The notes below the pieces were generated by a model. The model was not told the DNA's origin. It made no database searches and saw nothing but the letters and a program-made list of their open reading frames with translations. A stretch of DNA of 64,000 bases from Haemonchus contortus (lineage: Eukaryota > Nematoda > Chromadorea > Rhabditida > Trichostrongylidae). The stretch lies in the NCBI GenBank assembly GCA_000469685.2, contig LS997562.1, forward strand, positions 40,004,345-40,068,344, given 5' to 3'. Shown here piece by piece: positions 1 through 10,690 of the stretch. Within the stretch, counting starts at the first letter, position 1. Each line of letters starts with the position of its first letter. The position numbers and the translations under genes are program-made.

Positions 1-183
1 GCCTCCCCTCTTAACGATTTTGTTGAAGGCAGAACCAGCTCGGTGGCAGAAAAAATTGATTCGAAGTCCAGTTCTCGATCTGGGAATAAAAACCTTGGCA
101 TTTCCGCCACGAGTACGATGATCACCGGCAGAAAAGAGCTTGCTTTTATCGACGGATATCTTACCACAGAGAATTTTGAATAG
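1..183 (+). CDS. 3'-terminal coding exon of a gene extending left of the window
   Basis: The frame is open from base 1 and ends at TAG 181-183, giving 60 residues. They are Ser/Thr-rich in the middle (SSSRSGNKN) and end in KELAFIDGYLTTENFE. The residues look coding and no alternative frame is as clean. The rest of the gene lies left of the window, so no function can be assigned. A possible poly(A) signal AATAAA lies at 520-525, rather far away. I do not recognise the family. Confidence 0.6.
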   Translation, partial: ASPLNDFVEGRTSSVAEKIDSKSSSRSGNKNLGISATSTMITGRKELAFIDGYLTTENFE

Positions 184-534
184 AACGAATAGATCATTAC
201 ACTTCCTTCTCTTTTCAAGAGTGGATAAACCTAGCATTGCGTTGCGAGTGGCACTGTTTGGAATTCTGGCATAGTAGACCTTTTCAGGCTCACAGAGCCA
301 TCTGGCTCTCTGGGGTTGACGGTGATGGCTAGGCCAACCAGGAGGATGAAGGCAGTGAGCCTTCAATCGTATCCTTCAGCTTGAACCTGAGCAGTTTCCA
401 AGTTATAGTATAGGTTTCACTCACGTCTCTTCAGTTTTTTGTGCTTTCTGTGTTGGCTCTAGAAGCCTCTCAAGAAAATTAAATAATTGGATGGATAGAA
501 GAATGAAGGCTTCAGCGTAAATAAACCCTGTCTT
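184..534. other. 3' flank of the first exon, no gene seen
   Basis: Stop codons interrupt all frames. An AATAAA at 520-525 is the only signal I would note. Nothing else is seen. Confidence 0.5.
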
Positions 535-765
535 CGGCTGTGCCCCACAACGACATCCATTTAAAACGTAGCGTATAGGACAATGAGTTGCGGTATCCGA
601 CGGATATCCAAGTCAGCGCTTTTCTACTCCCAGAAGAGTCTGATACCAATTAGCAGACCCATTAGGTGTGGAAGGCTGCGTAGGCAATTACGGATAAAGT
701 TTCCGGATTCCATTTCCGGGTCATGTATGTGATTATGCGAAACTTGCCACTATACCAAATCCGCT
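535..765 (-). repeat. tRNA-derived SINE copy, minus orientation, diverged
   Basis: It shares with the copies at 2574, 7727, 23292 and 26184 the order: conserved 3' tail, a block reading GATATCCAAGTCAG, a block with CCCAGAAGAGTCTG, then a tRNA-like 5' end with TGCCACTA near the promoter side. The tail part is strongly decayed. Confidence 0.55.
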
Positions 766-1757
766 CGAAAGTAAGCAGATAACTCAAAAACAAACATCTA
801 CATAAATAAATTTTATAAGTGGAACCAGCTATAAAAGTAAGATTACTTATGCTGTGGGGCTTTGGTGACTAGAGCTTTTCTAAACAGGGTGCAGAAGAGA
901 TTTAGAGTTCCGGAAGCCGGCCCGAAAGCACTCGCCCACTCGATGGATCCACAGATAACTTTTTACAAATGTGATGGTAAATTGATGAACTAACAGCTTA
1001 ACGAAGTTATCTCACTAAATAGCAAAAAATTTTTCGACTTCAATCTTCAATTTGAAGTTTCTCTTGAATTTCAGGATTTTGATTGATCGTCGATCAATTT
1101 TCCATTTAAGAATATGAAGCTTGTTCCCCTAAGGGAAGGGCACAACTGGCAGCTTTCCTTCAACCACAAATTCATAAGACGATCACATACAATAAAAAGG
1201 AAAAGGTCCTTGATGCATCTTTTGAGTCCCTGGCCCTTCCCCTCCAGCCACGGTACAACCTCAACTCTCGATCAGGACTACAGTAGCCTCGGTTTATTTA
1301 TTTGCTTATAAACTATCAGAGTAGAGGAAAGTACTGTTGCAAAACAGATCAGTAAGTAAATCACAAATAAGGTGGCTGTGTAGGTCTTGCAGGCCCACTT
1401 CAACCTTTACCCTCGAGCTCAGAGCTATATGTAACAGACACATATCGATTGACTGATCGATCAGTTGACTGATTATCAGCGACTCATACAATCTCGAGCA
1501 TCAGCAGCTCATCAACTCTCCGAAAAGTAAAAAATGGACCTGAAAATCTGAAAATAAGGTAAGGAAAATAAGGCAAAATATGTGGGTCAGCAACTTCACT
1601 GATTCCGGAATGATCTTGGATAATCTCCAGCGAACCAATAGCTCCAATCATTGATTGACCAGCAGTCATCGAGGCCAGGGAACAGACGGGCGGCAAGGTT
1701 AGCGTGAAGATTCCAAGACGCAAACTGTTCCCTCGGTTCTTACTTGTTCTCGTTGCT
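766..1757. other. intergenic, no supported gene
   Basis: AT-rich, with only short open frames. A minus-strand open stretch at 1484-1765 (containing SMIGAIGSLEIIQD) could belong with the exon at 1758-1943, but I found no clear splice pair. Confidence 0.35.
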
Positions 1758-1943
1758 TCATCCATCTCCTACTGATTTCTCCTGTGATACCTCATCGTCA
1801 GTATTTTCCTCACACATAATTTTTTGATTTTGCCTTTTCTGAGTTGTTTTAGACGAGAAATATTGACTGACGGCATGGTAGATGTGGCTATTTTCATTAT
1901 GTGATGATTCAACTGAAACATTGCCGCTGCCTGATCGCACAAG
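1758..1943 (-). CDS. candidate terminal exon, unknown protein
   Basis: On the minus strand an acceptor CTTCAG stands directly before 1943. The frame then stays open for 61 residues to a stop at 1758-1760. The product is polar, with SSKTTQKRQNQK followed by an acidic end CEENTDDEVSQEKS. This charge pattern is typical of a disordered C-terminus rather than random sequence. No upstream exon was found and I do not recognise the protein. A second minus frame overlaps it, so the call is modest. Confidence 0.35.
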   Translation of the reverse strand, partial: LVRSGSGNVSVESSHNENSHIYHAVSQYFSSKTTQKRQNQKIMCEENTDDEVSQEKSVGDG

Positions 1944-2573
1944 CTGAAGGACAGCAATTTACAGGTAATTTTTTAGTATTATTCAGTACTAATTATTATC
2001 ACTACAGTAAGTATTATTCTAACTCACCGATCCTGTCATGCTTCTACCGTTTTTGTTATTTTGATTGCCCCGACTCACAGAAGAGTTCAGGCGTTCACGA
2101 ACGGTCGTTAAGATAGATTACTTCTCTGAGCTGATCCATCAGAGCAGCAGTTTTTTGTTCCTTAGATTAGTCCTTGATAGAGTTTGGTTCGGTATTGTTT
2201 TTTCTTTTATTTTATTCTCCATTTTTTGACATTACCATATGTTGACTCCATCTGGTTCCTTCCCGTAAATCACTGAATGCATCTTGAAGAGTAAGACTGA
2301 GGGTGAAACAGATAGCATCTGATCTATTGAGCAGATTCCCATATTCTCACATTTCTTTCGATGTGTAAATTCCTGTGACAATGAGATCTGGACGCGTGCC
2401 GCTAGGAGGATTGTCACTACGGCGGCCTTAGGAAGGCTGTTAAACCTGAGTATCTCTCACTAGAAAGCCTGTGAGTCGTACTTGATCCTTTGAAAAAATA
2501 ATTATCTTCCCTACCTATTCTTAGACAATGGATGAAAAGGATAAAGTTTCTGTCCTTGATCAATCTCGTTTTT

Positions 2574-2822
2574 TTTGGAGTGCGCCTCCACATTCGAATT
2601 CCACTCAGAATCGTAGTGGCGTTTGAATGCGTTTGTGCCCATTACAATGAATTGTGGTGGCCATCCGATGTACAAGTCAATGCTTTCATCCACCCAGATG
2701 AGTCTGTTACAAATCAACCAACCCCGCAGAGACGGAAGACTTGAGAGGCTACGAAGAAAACCGACCAAGGAATCTCCAAGTCATGCGTGTGTGATAGTGC
2801 ATCACCTGCCTTTGCATTAGAG
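2574..2822 (-). repeat. tRNA-derived SINE copy, minus orientation
   Basis: It contains the family 3' tail (plus-strand view TTCCACTCAGAATCGTAGTGG), the central GTGGCCATCCGATG block, the CCCAGATGAGTCTG block and the tRNA-like end GTGTGATAGTGCATCACC. These blocks occur in the same order in the other copies. Confidence 0.65.
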
Positions 2823-3243
2823 TTGCTTACCTATCCGATAAAGGAGCTGGAATTGGCACCCTTGATAGAGGTGACGTATGGTATCCCTTACCCAAATCTC
2901 ACTCTGGGAAAGTGGGAGAACCCTCAGCGTCACTCTTTACCATGTTTAGCCCTGAGCGCAGTCCAAGAAATCAAAATGAGTTATTGGTGAATCAAACCAT
3001 ACCTACGGAACCTCTTACGATGCCGTCGATTCGAAGAAAAGGCCTGGGTCACTTCTCTAGGTGTAGAGACTGGTTATAATACGAAGGAATTCTTCCTCCG
3101 ATGTCCCTTTCCCTACTACCCAGACACAGTTCCCCTTTAGGTCATTCGGGGAATCAACGCGTCCTATGGTTGGTTCCCTTTTAGTAGGAACTGATGAACT
3201 GAGGGTTGATTAAAACTGCAAACCCATACATTCAGAGGGGTAG
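2823..3243. other. intergenic, nothing recognised
   Basis: No open frame of note on either strand, and no repeat that I could match elsewhere in the window. Confidence 0.4.
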
Positions 3244-3462
3244 TTAGTCGTATAGAACAATGGCTCTATTAAGAAAGAAATTCCCATAAAATGTCGGCGA
3301 TCTTTTATTGCATCGGACGCATTGTAATCGGTCAGTAGGATGGATCGGATTCCATTGAAGAAATTGGCTGTGCTGCTGTCGCCTTGCTCGTAATTTTCTT
3401 TTCAACAGAACTGAACTTCTGGTACTGAGACTCCTAGAAAACTGGGACCTGGTATTTGACAA
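3244..3462 (-). CDS. possible basic exon or gene relic
   Basis: An open minus-strand frame is rich in basic residues (KRKLRARRQQHSQF) and contains one CVRC pair. An acceptor-like TTTCTAG lies inside it, so the coding part may begin near 3440. There is no second exon and no family recognition. It could equally be chance or a relic. Confidence 0.2.
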   Translation of the reverse strand: MSNTRSQFSRSLSTRSSVLLKRKLRARRQQHSQFLQWNPIHPTDRLQCVRCNKRSPTFYGNFFLNRAIVLYD

Positions 3463-4377
3463 TAATCCGACAAATATTCATTTCAACCCCTTGAAAGCAT
3501 ACCTTCCTACAACATAAGAGTTCCCTGTTCAGAGGCATGTCTTTCCAATCAGTCTCATTCTCATGAATCCATGACAAGCCCCAGTTATGAGGCTAATGGC
3601 CACTTGGATACAGTCTCCAAGTCAGCTTAATTCCCTCAGTCTATATCTCTTCTTCATGAAGCCATCCAGCACTCTTGTGATGCCTATTTCGAACTCAAGC
3701 TGTGACCCAATACTTGTCTGACTCGTTCTCAGTTCATGGTGAACCGTGGTTCCGTCATTCGGAGCAAAAAACTTTTCCAGGAGATTACCTTACAACCTGG
3801 ATGAGCTTTTTTGGTCGTAAATCATTTATTTCTAATTCGTTACTACTAGAACGTACGACCTCCCCGGTACTTTACACATCACCCACTCATTCGACTCCCT
3901 AGGGTCGTCGCCTGGAAGTAGTTTTTTTTTTCAGAAGGGTTAAACTTGCCAGCAAGCCTGACTCAAGGAAGCGGTTCTGGTTTTCCATTTCATTTGTGAC
4001 TGGCGGCCAAAGAAATTCTCGTTGCTACTGCGCCATGCACTTGGCGGCAATCAAAAATTACTCTGCATTTGAAGCGTGCAGAGACTGCTTTTTTTTGTGG
4101 ATAAGACTATTATTTCAACCGAGTTCTCGCTTGCAAAGCAAACTTTTTACAACATAATTGAATCTGATGGAGCCGGCTGCTCTGGGCGTAATCAGATCGT
4201 CCAAAGCGTATATGTGTGGTATGCCATCTCTGGCCCAGACGTTCCCTTTACCTTCCCTTCAGACAATCAGACCATCTTGAACTGTTTTCTCATAAGTAGC
4301 TGATTTCTACGTCGTGCAATTGCTCACATACGTCTCAACCCAGTATTCACTTGTAATATTTGCGAAGTATAAAATTC

Positions 4378-4465
4378 AAGGTGCCGGAGTGGCAAAAGGC
4401 GCCGATACTACATTAATGGCGCAAGGAACGTGTTCTGCTCGGATCGAACTCGTCCGAAATTTTTT
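4378..4465 (+). tRNA. tRNA-like sequence, probably pseudogene or SINE head
   Basis: An A-box-like GGAGTGGCAAAAGGCGCC is followed about 50 bases later by a B-box-like GGATCGAACTC and a T run. I cannot fold a clean cloverleaf with acceptor stem and anticodon arm, so this is better read as a tRNA pseudogene or the 5' part of a SINE. Confidence 0.25.
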
Positions 4466-4764
4466 CCTTGTTTGGAGAAAAGTTTTGTAGGCGTTCAATC
4501 AATTCTGAGACTTTGCAAATAGATTATAAATGATTAACACAGATCGATATAAGCCTTATCTGACATTCAGTCATCCGTAATAGAAAGGGCATTTCAGAAA
4601 AAAGGTGTTGGCGGGAAGGTATACATCTTCGCACTTATTTTTTAATTATATTGCCCAGGTTCTCCTTTGTCTCAGTCCCGGCAAGTTAATTTATTATGTA
4701 TACTGCTAGTGTATTCAAAAAAAAAAATTCAGTTCATTCACTAACTTTACAACCAGACCAATAC

Positions 4765-4894
4765 TCTCCTTGGCCAACCAGTCCTTTCATTCCCCTGGGG
4801 TAGGCTAAGTGCTTCTCGGTCCGTTTGGGAGGATAAAAGCGCAGACTTGTGCATCAGCTGGCCACCGCAAGACGACTTGTACTTTTCAACACAG
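4765..4894 (+). repeat. SINE fragment, plus orientation
   Basis: The central SINE block (GGAGGATAAAAGCGCAGACT, then GCATCAGCTGGCCACCGCAA) is intact, while head and tail are missing. It lies directly upstream of the exon at 4895. Confidence 0.5.
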
Positions 4895-5077
4895 TCGTCC
4901 TCTTCGAAGGAAGCCGACAAGCTCACCTTTTTTGAAGCTCACCAGGAGCTCGAAATCCCAACAACCAGTTTAGAACTGAACAAGGAATCCCTCATCCCTC
5001 ACTATTTCAAGGATACCCTCACACAAGGCCACTCGAAAGTCGCCATCTTTCGCCATAAAATTGTGATTAAGAACTGA
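4895..5077 (+). CDS. candidate terminal exon next to a SINE
   Basis: An acceptor TTTTCAACACAG ends at 4894. The following frame is open for 60 residues and stops with TGA at 5075-5077. The protein starts SSSSKEADKL and includes ELEIPTTSLELNKES and HSKVAIFRHKIVIKN. This is balanced polar and hydrophobic usage that looks coding. AATAAA at about 5135 gives a plausible poly(A) site 58 bases past the stop. No upstream exon was identified. The acceptor tract lies against a SINE fragment, so exonisation is possible. The family is unknown. Confidence 0.4.
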   Translation, partial: SSSSKEADKLTFFEAHQELEIPTTSLELNKESLIPHYFKDTLTQGHSKVAIFRHKIVIKN

Positions 5078-5506
5078 ATAGATCCTCTTTTTACTTTATA
5101 ATCGTTGTAAAAGTTATCAGAAGGGTGCTTAGGGAATAAATAAAATTAGTGGCAAAATGCATTGTTTCGGGGGTAATAATTTTTCGACGCATACCCCACG
5201 TCGAAGCAATTTCAATCGAAATAACTCCCATTGTCTCCAATGCGGCCCTACGCATTTTTGCCTCGCGAGTATTGCATAGTATCGAGGACAACGATGTTTT
5301 ACAAGCACATTAAAGCCTAAATGTCTTTCTCTCAGAACAAGAATTGATTCGAATCAGTCACCATTTTGAATAGACTTATTTTTTAGGCAAAGAACGATTA
5401 GGAGCAAGAATTGCTTTGTACAAAATGTCATTACTACTCATGACCCGGTATCAACAAGTATCATTCCGTGGCAGGCAATTCATAGCTACTTTATTGCACA
5501 ATTCTT

Positions 5507-5863
5507 GTGCTAGCAGTTTCAACCTACGAATTTTCAACCTGCGAGCAAAAACAGATTTCTACCGAATATGATCACATCTCTGCCCGGTATCAGCACTTAT
5601 CACTCTCTGGTAGGCAAAGAAATCGTTTCTTACACATATTAGTAGTGACAGTTTTATTGCCATGGCTTTATCGTTTCTATGAAGTCGGGTTGGAATCAAC
5701 TCACATAATTTTTGAGCAGTTCAAAATAGTTAATAAAATGAGACTAGAACTTCCTATGCACACGCCACGCATTCGATCTCTCTACAGAATCGTTGAGGCA
5801 AGCACCATTGGACCCGAAATCGATTTAATGGTTTTTCAGCATATCGGTGAGTTACCAAAATGA
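5507..5863 (+). CDS. weak coding candidate
   Basis: An open frame has its most protein-like part at the 3' side (residues such as RIRSLYRIVEASTIGPEID). A consensus donor GGTGAGTT at about 5849 could end the exon before the in-frame stop. The 5' part overlaps two imperfect tandem copies of a CCGGTATCA-containing block, which argues against it. There is no family recognition. Confidence 0.2.
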   Translation: MLAVSTYEFSTCEQKQISTEYDHISARYQHLSLSGRQRNRFLHILVVTVLLPWLYRFYEVGLESTHIIFEQFKIVNKMRLELPMHTPRIRSLYRIVEASTIGPEIDLMVFQHIGELPK

Positions 5864-5878
5864 TTTTTTTTTGGAATT

Positions 5879-6127
5879 TTATTGAGTTCTGGGTAAGTGC
5901 AAGTCCCATTTTACATGGATAGTATCCAATCTCGTATAAAGTGCAGTTGCATCTTTCTGTAAACGCTGTGCTATAACCATGATCTTTGTTTTTGTATCGT
6001 ATTTCTGTATCGAATTAGTCAGTATACTTAGTTTCAGTAGCCATTGGCCCAATGATGACAATACTTGCAACGAATCATTGAATCTTCGAGGACAAATGTG
6101 GCGTAGTGCTGGTTGAGGCACTAACAC
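5879..6127 (-). CDS. candidate terminal exon, minus strand
   Basis: The minus frame runs about 82 residues to a TAA that overlaps an AATAAA poly(A) signal (CTCAATAAAATTCC), the same arrangement as the ends at 12270 and 50259. The sequence (ALYTRLDTIHVKWDLHLPRTQ in its last part, LQVLSSLGQWLLKLS earlier) has even codon use and no low complexity. The 5' limit is uncertain because no strong acceptor is visible and a SINE begins at its edge. I do not recognise the protein. Confidence 0.4.
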   Translation of the reverse strand: MLVPQPALRHICPRRFNDSLQVLSSLGQWLLKLSILTNSIQKYDTKTKIMVIAQRLQKDATALYTRLDTIHVKWDLHLPRTQ

Positions 6128-6345
6128 ACGTATAGTCCTACATAGGATCGATCCCAGATTGATATGCGCTCAAGTTAACCGAGGTTTCCATCCATCCAAT
6201 AAGTACCTGACTCGTCTGAGAGGGTAAAACTACTGACTTCCTCATCGGCTGGCCATCGCGTGTCAATGTATAGGCCTTACACGCAGTCAAATGCTTCTAT
6301 TCTTCCAATTCTGAACGGAAGGTGAATGCGAGGCGCGCCTCTAAA
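6120..6345 (+). repeat. tRNA-derived SINE copy, plus orientation
   Basis: A B-box-like GGATCGATCCCAG, the central GACTCGTCTGAGAGGGTAAA and CATCGGCTGGCCATCGCG blocks, and the tail CAATTCTGAACGGAAGGTGA followed by GGCGCGCC appear in family order. Confidence 0.6.
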
Positions 6346-7726
6346 AAGGGGTCTCTCAACGGGAATTGAGGAAGGGAACTGCTTCAAAATTGACACAAAT
6401 AGTTTTGTTTATTTAACGAGCTTGTTGCTCAATGCCAGGGTTTCGATGGACCATTATAACATGCTCGTCAATTGCTTGATTTTACTGCCTCGTGAAAGCA
6501 TCTTTTACCCGCATAAGGGAGTAGTACTGCTTATGTGTCTTACTGCTTTTAGAAAAGAGTAAGTAGCAAAAGTCAAATCGAAAAGTTTTGATCTACCCAC
6601 AAGGGCGGTCAGCTCATGGTTGATCGAGCTTGACCTACCGGATCGACCACCCTAACGGCACTATCATTTATCGATCGACGGTGGATGCGATATGTCGTCA
6701 TCACTGGCTTTTCATTTTTTACTGAATTTCGACAGCTTCTTCTGCTTCTGATTTTTCTGGAATCTCCTTCTGCAAAGTTTTATTGAAATAATATTCGCGA
6801 AATGCCTATGTTTATCTTGGAATTCTACGTGTCCGTGTACGGTGAGTTTTTGTTGTCACTTACTTTCGATACTTGACAGGTAGCGCTGAGAAGGACTTTT
6901 TTTTTACCACACCACTCAAAATTTTCGAGTCAAAATAGCTCCAACCAGTGGGCGTCGATTTGTTACTTTGCTTGGCGTGCGGTAGGTAAAGTGGGCGTAT
7001 CGGAATGTGGGATCTTACAACGTTACCTCATCATGGCATGACAAGAAGCGACATTTGCAAAGCAGGCAGTTGTTTTTGACTGTTTTACTACGACGTGGTG
7101 CTATTATTGTTCGTTGCCATATCATTTTTATCGTCCGATATCGCCATTTATCATTTTTTTATCGAACGCATTTAGCACTCTCTATTGAACCATTCATCAC
7201 TAATTTCTTCCGCACAATTTTTGTAAACCAGCACTTTTTGGTGCTGGTATCTATCACATTCAATCACTCTGACACCTACTATCTTTCTTCATCACTCGTT
7301 ATCAACGCTAAAACGAATGCTCATTTGTTTTGGAGATGCTCTTGAATCGAAAGAGCCCCAATTAAAAATATCGACAAAATGTTAGGTCTTTTGGAGACAA
7401 TATTTCTCGAATTATTGTTTTTTTGAGCTGCCTGATCTTAAGCGACAGAAAATAAATAAAAGGGCCAATATATACAAATGTACACGTAAATACCACATGA
7501 GAAATACATAAAAATGGAAAATAATATATAAATATATGCAAATAACATCTAAATAACAGATTAATACAAGTAAATAAACATATGTAAAGAATGGGTGAAT
7601 AAATAAAGACATTTAGAAAACTCTTACTTTCAGTACATGAGACTTGAGTTTTTTTTCCAAACTTCAATTTCTGACGGAAGGATGTACATAGAGAGATGAA
7701 TCTTTGGGCTTGATCACTCCCGTTTT
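6346..7726. other. intergenic, AT-rich, no supported gene
   Basis: Long open frames here (for example 7007-7345 plus and 7362-7754 minus) consist of Phe/Ile/Tyr/Leu strings as expected from AT-rich DNA. No splice structure was found. Confidence 0.45.
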
Positions 7727-7985
7727 TGGGGTACACCCTACACTCGACCTCCATTCAGAATCTTGGTGGCATTTTGAATGCATATGTGGCCTACACAATG
7801 AATTGCAGTGGCCACCCGATGTGCAGTGCTTTTATCCTCCCAGACGTGTCTGGTACCAATTAAGAGACTCCGAAGGGGTCGAAGGCCTGGTTGGCATAGG
7901 CGGATACGATCCGAGATTCGATCCCAGGACTATGCATGTGTGCATGTGATAGTGCGCCACTCGTCACAACATTACCATCACCTAA
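7727..7985 (-). repeat. tRNA-derived SINE copy, minus orientation, well preserved
   Basis: The plus-strand view begins with the tail GACCTCCATTCAGAATCTTG and continues with GTGGCCACCCGATGTGCAG and CCCAGACGTGTCTGGTACC. It ends with a B-box complement and GATAGTGCGCCACTCGTCAC. It is one of the best copies for building a consensus. Confidence 0.7.
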
Positions 7986-8739
7986 ACTGTATTAGTTAAC
8001 GAAATATTTCATTCATTAGTCTGGATCTTTTTACTCATACTCTGAGGTAGTTGGCGAAAATTACCGATATGTTATGTTTATTACATGGCCACGCGTGTAA
8101 GTTAAAATCAATAGAATTAGAAAAATTTTTCTTTTTTTGCTCGATATTTCTAGATTCATGCAATTCGGTGACAACCGTGAAAAATGCGGGACATTTTTTC
8201 TTTCAAAAGGGAAACATTGAGAAATTGACTTTTTTCCAAGTTGCTGGGTGTTGCTCAATCTGATTATGAAATGCAGGGACCTCCAACGAAGACTGTACCA
8301 AGGGAGCGGATGTAAGATTTTTTTAATCAAGTCTGACATGTCCTCGTTGACGTCAAGATGATGAATGAAGATGTTCCCAGAAACTTTCTAATCACATGTC
8401 CCCCTTCTTATCTAAGCTTTCCTCTTCCGTCGAATAAGTTGATTGGGTAAGGGACTTGTCTGGGAGCATAGAAGCACTCGACTAGTTTTCGTCAGTAAGC
8501 GCTTTCTCATAAAGTGGAGAGCGTCCAACTACTTTGCGATTCTTTATATTCTCTGCCTTCCTTTTCTTCACCTTATGCTTTAAAATAGTTATTGATTTCT
8601 CGCGCTCATAATCAATATTCATTTATCATGTAATGGCCAGAGTCCAGTTTGAAGGTCTCTTCATATTTTCAATTTTTTGAGGTAGGGTGGAGGTGATCAT
8701 GTTAGCTGTCCTTCTTATTATTTCATTTATTGAAGTGAG

Positions 8740-8995
8740 CGGTACGTAGCCATACTGCGCCGCTACCACGTACGGTGCCGGGATCGGGTACCGGATAGAT
8801 CCTATCTCGGACCAACTAGGTAGTTCCGAACTCAGTAGGCTGGATCGGACTTGTCTACGAGATAAAAGCTCAGGGCGTGTATCAGCTAATCCTACAAGCC
8901 AATGTGTAGGCTCAACACGGATTCAGATGCCACTGTAAAGCTGAATGGATGTCGTACGTGTGGCGCATTCCAAAAGGAGGTTTTCCAGTGCCATA
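8740..8995 (+). repeat. tRNA-derived SINE copy, plus orientation
   Basis: The tRNA-like start CTGCGCCGCTACCACG with GGGATCGGGTACC is followed by the GACTTGTCTACGAGATAAA block, GTATCAGCTAATC, and a tail with GAATGGATGTCGTACGTGTGG. The body is diverged but in family order. Confidence 0.5.
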
Positions 8996-9290
8996 AGGTT
9001 CACCCCTAATTTTATTCTTTCATGGTTACCGTTCGCATCCACTAGAACGTTTCACGGATACGGTTCATAAATCTCTGGATGCCCGATCAGACAGCGATCC
9101 AGAGCAATAAATATAATGAAGAGACGGATAGGCTGCCTTCCCACTAGCTTCCAGCCTGTCTTTGTTACGATCTTGTAATTAACCATAAACCCAATCAAAC
9201 CACTCCTCAATTACATCCCGGGACCTGCCTTTCAGTTACTGGTGGCCTCCCATAGAAATTATTCCATGCAATGCCCGGCCCCCCTCGTCT
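8996..9290. other. intergenic, nothing recognised
   Basis: No open frame, repeat match or signal that I can support. Confidence 0.4.
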
Positions 9291-9514
9291 CTACAGGTTT
9301 TTGTTGTTTTGCATGGTGTGAAGTCCCTCATAAAAGTTTTCTTGTAGTATCTCCATAACATCCATGGAACGATTGATTTGGGGAAGTCTTTGCTTGGGTG
9401 ATTTCTCACTGTGAGATGTTGACGCTGACATAAACATCGGGTTCGGCGCAATTAATACGGACCAGACAGCAATAAGTTGAGGAGATCCCATATCAATACG
9501 CCAATCATTCGGAT
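9291..9514 (-). CDS. candidate terminal exon, minus strand
   Basis: After an acceptor GAAATAG next to 9514 the minus frame reads 73 codons to TAG at 9291. The product starts PNDWRIDMGSPQLIAVWSVL and later has SHSEKSPKQRLPQINRSMD and EILQENFYEGLH. It is free of low complexity and looks coding. No second exon with matching phase was found, and the family is unknown. A transposon-derived origin is possible. Confidence 0.35.
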
Positions 9515-9714
9515 CTATTTCGACCAATTTGAGTCATTTCATTATCGGGACAATATCATGGAAGGAAGAAGACGACGGTCATCGACTACCCTTAGGCTGG
9601 GAGTTTCCTTTATCGAACCCAACCTGGCTTCGTATTCCAGCTCTGGAATGTTACTCCTTCTCTTCATGCAAAAAACGGTCGTAAGGCAGGGTAGCGAGGG
9701 GAAGGGGTAAGGGG

Positions 9715-10690
9715 AAGGAGTAATTTCCGGTTCTGCTATTTACGCTCCGAGTCATACTATTGTGTGTGACGGCTATTCCAAAAAACAGCCTTCCTTACGA
9801 TCTTCCAGGTCAGAGATTCAGACCGCTTGAGAGACCTCATTCGGGAGTAGCCTTCCCCCCCCCCCTGTGCATGCTCAGGATTCGTCCTTGTCAATAAGGA
9901 CCTCAATCCATAGTCTATGAACCTGCGTAGCTCCATGTTGCAGTAAAATCGGAAAGGGGAATAAAAGACCAAAGCGGATTTCTGAGAGAAAACCTGAGAG
10001 GTTGTTCATCGTAATGCGACAGCTGAGCAACAATTTCGGCCGACTGGATGGAGCAAATATCTGTCTGCAATTTCTCCGGTAGCCGCCATGGCTAGCCAGC
10101 AGTTCGTAAGAGCAAGATCCGAGAATCGGGACGCGAACATCGAACAATATCTTCCAAGAGTCTGCAAGGACCGAGAATAGCGGCCATAAAAGGTAGCGAT
10201 ATATGCTTCGTAACCGTCCGGGAAACCGGCTGGGGATCGCAGTGCAGGAGCCTGAGGCAGAATAATCAGTCACCCGAAGGGAAAGCATTTGCAGCTGCCC
10301 AATTCAGGTTAAGCTTCTTTCGATATTCCCGATATTGGCGTAACTCCTAGTTACTGTTTACTACCAGGGAGGGATCGAGGCTCACACCAACCCAAACGAA
10401 TCTCGAGAATGTGCGGGGAAAGCGTGCGCTCATCACTTTCTGACGATGGGTGTTACACTGGCCTGGTGCCCGGCTGGGTGGGTATGTTTTGCTCGACCAA
10501 CTGACACTTTTGGTGGCGCAACTCGGCGAAAGCGAAATGCTGGCCGTCCAGCCGTCATCGTGATATCCACGGACAGCTACGATTGACCAGGCCTTGCGTA
10601 ATCTCCCACCCACCGTGCCCTTCCAAGAGCTCACTTTAACATGTAGCTCGTTTGCCATCATTTTTTCTCGCTTGCTCGAGCGGGTCTTCC
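9715..10690 (-). other. GC-richer block with decayed open frames
   Basis: This stretch is visibly GC-richer than its surroundings and holds long but mutually exclusive minus frames (9875-10288 and 10347-10661). Neither shows recognisable motifs, and the interesting peptide stretches jump between frames. The pattern is what a decayed gene or transposon coding region would give. No terminal repeats were seen. Confidence 0.25.

Noticed and set aside
4378..4465. True tRNA gene
   Set aside because: A and B box-like motifs exist, but I could not fold an acceptor stem and anticodon arm; listed only as tRNA-like.
7362..7754. 130-codon minus-strand frame that looks membrane-like
   Set aside because: Phe/Tyr/Ile/Leu-rich because of AT-rich DNA; no splice signals, and it runs into a SINE.
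10347..10661. RTE-type retrotransposon coding region
   Set aside because: I looked for reverse transcriptase motifs such as FADD and found none in any frame.
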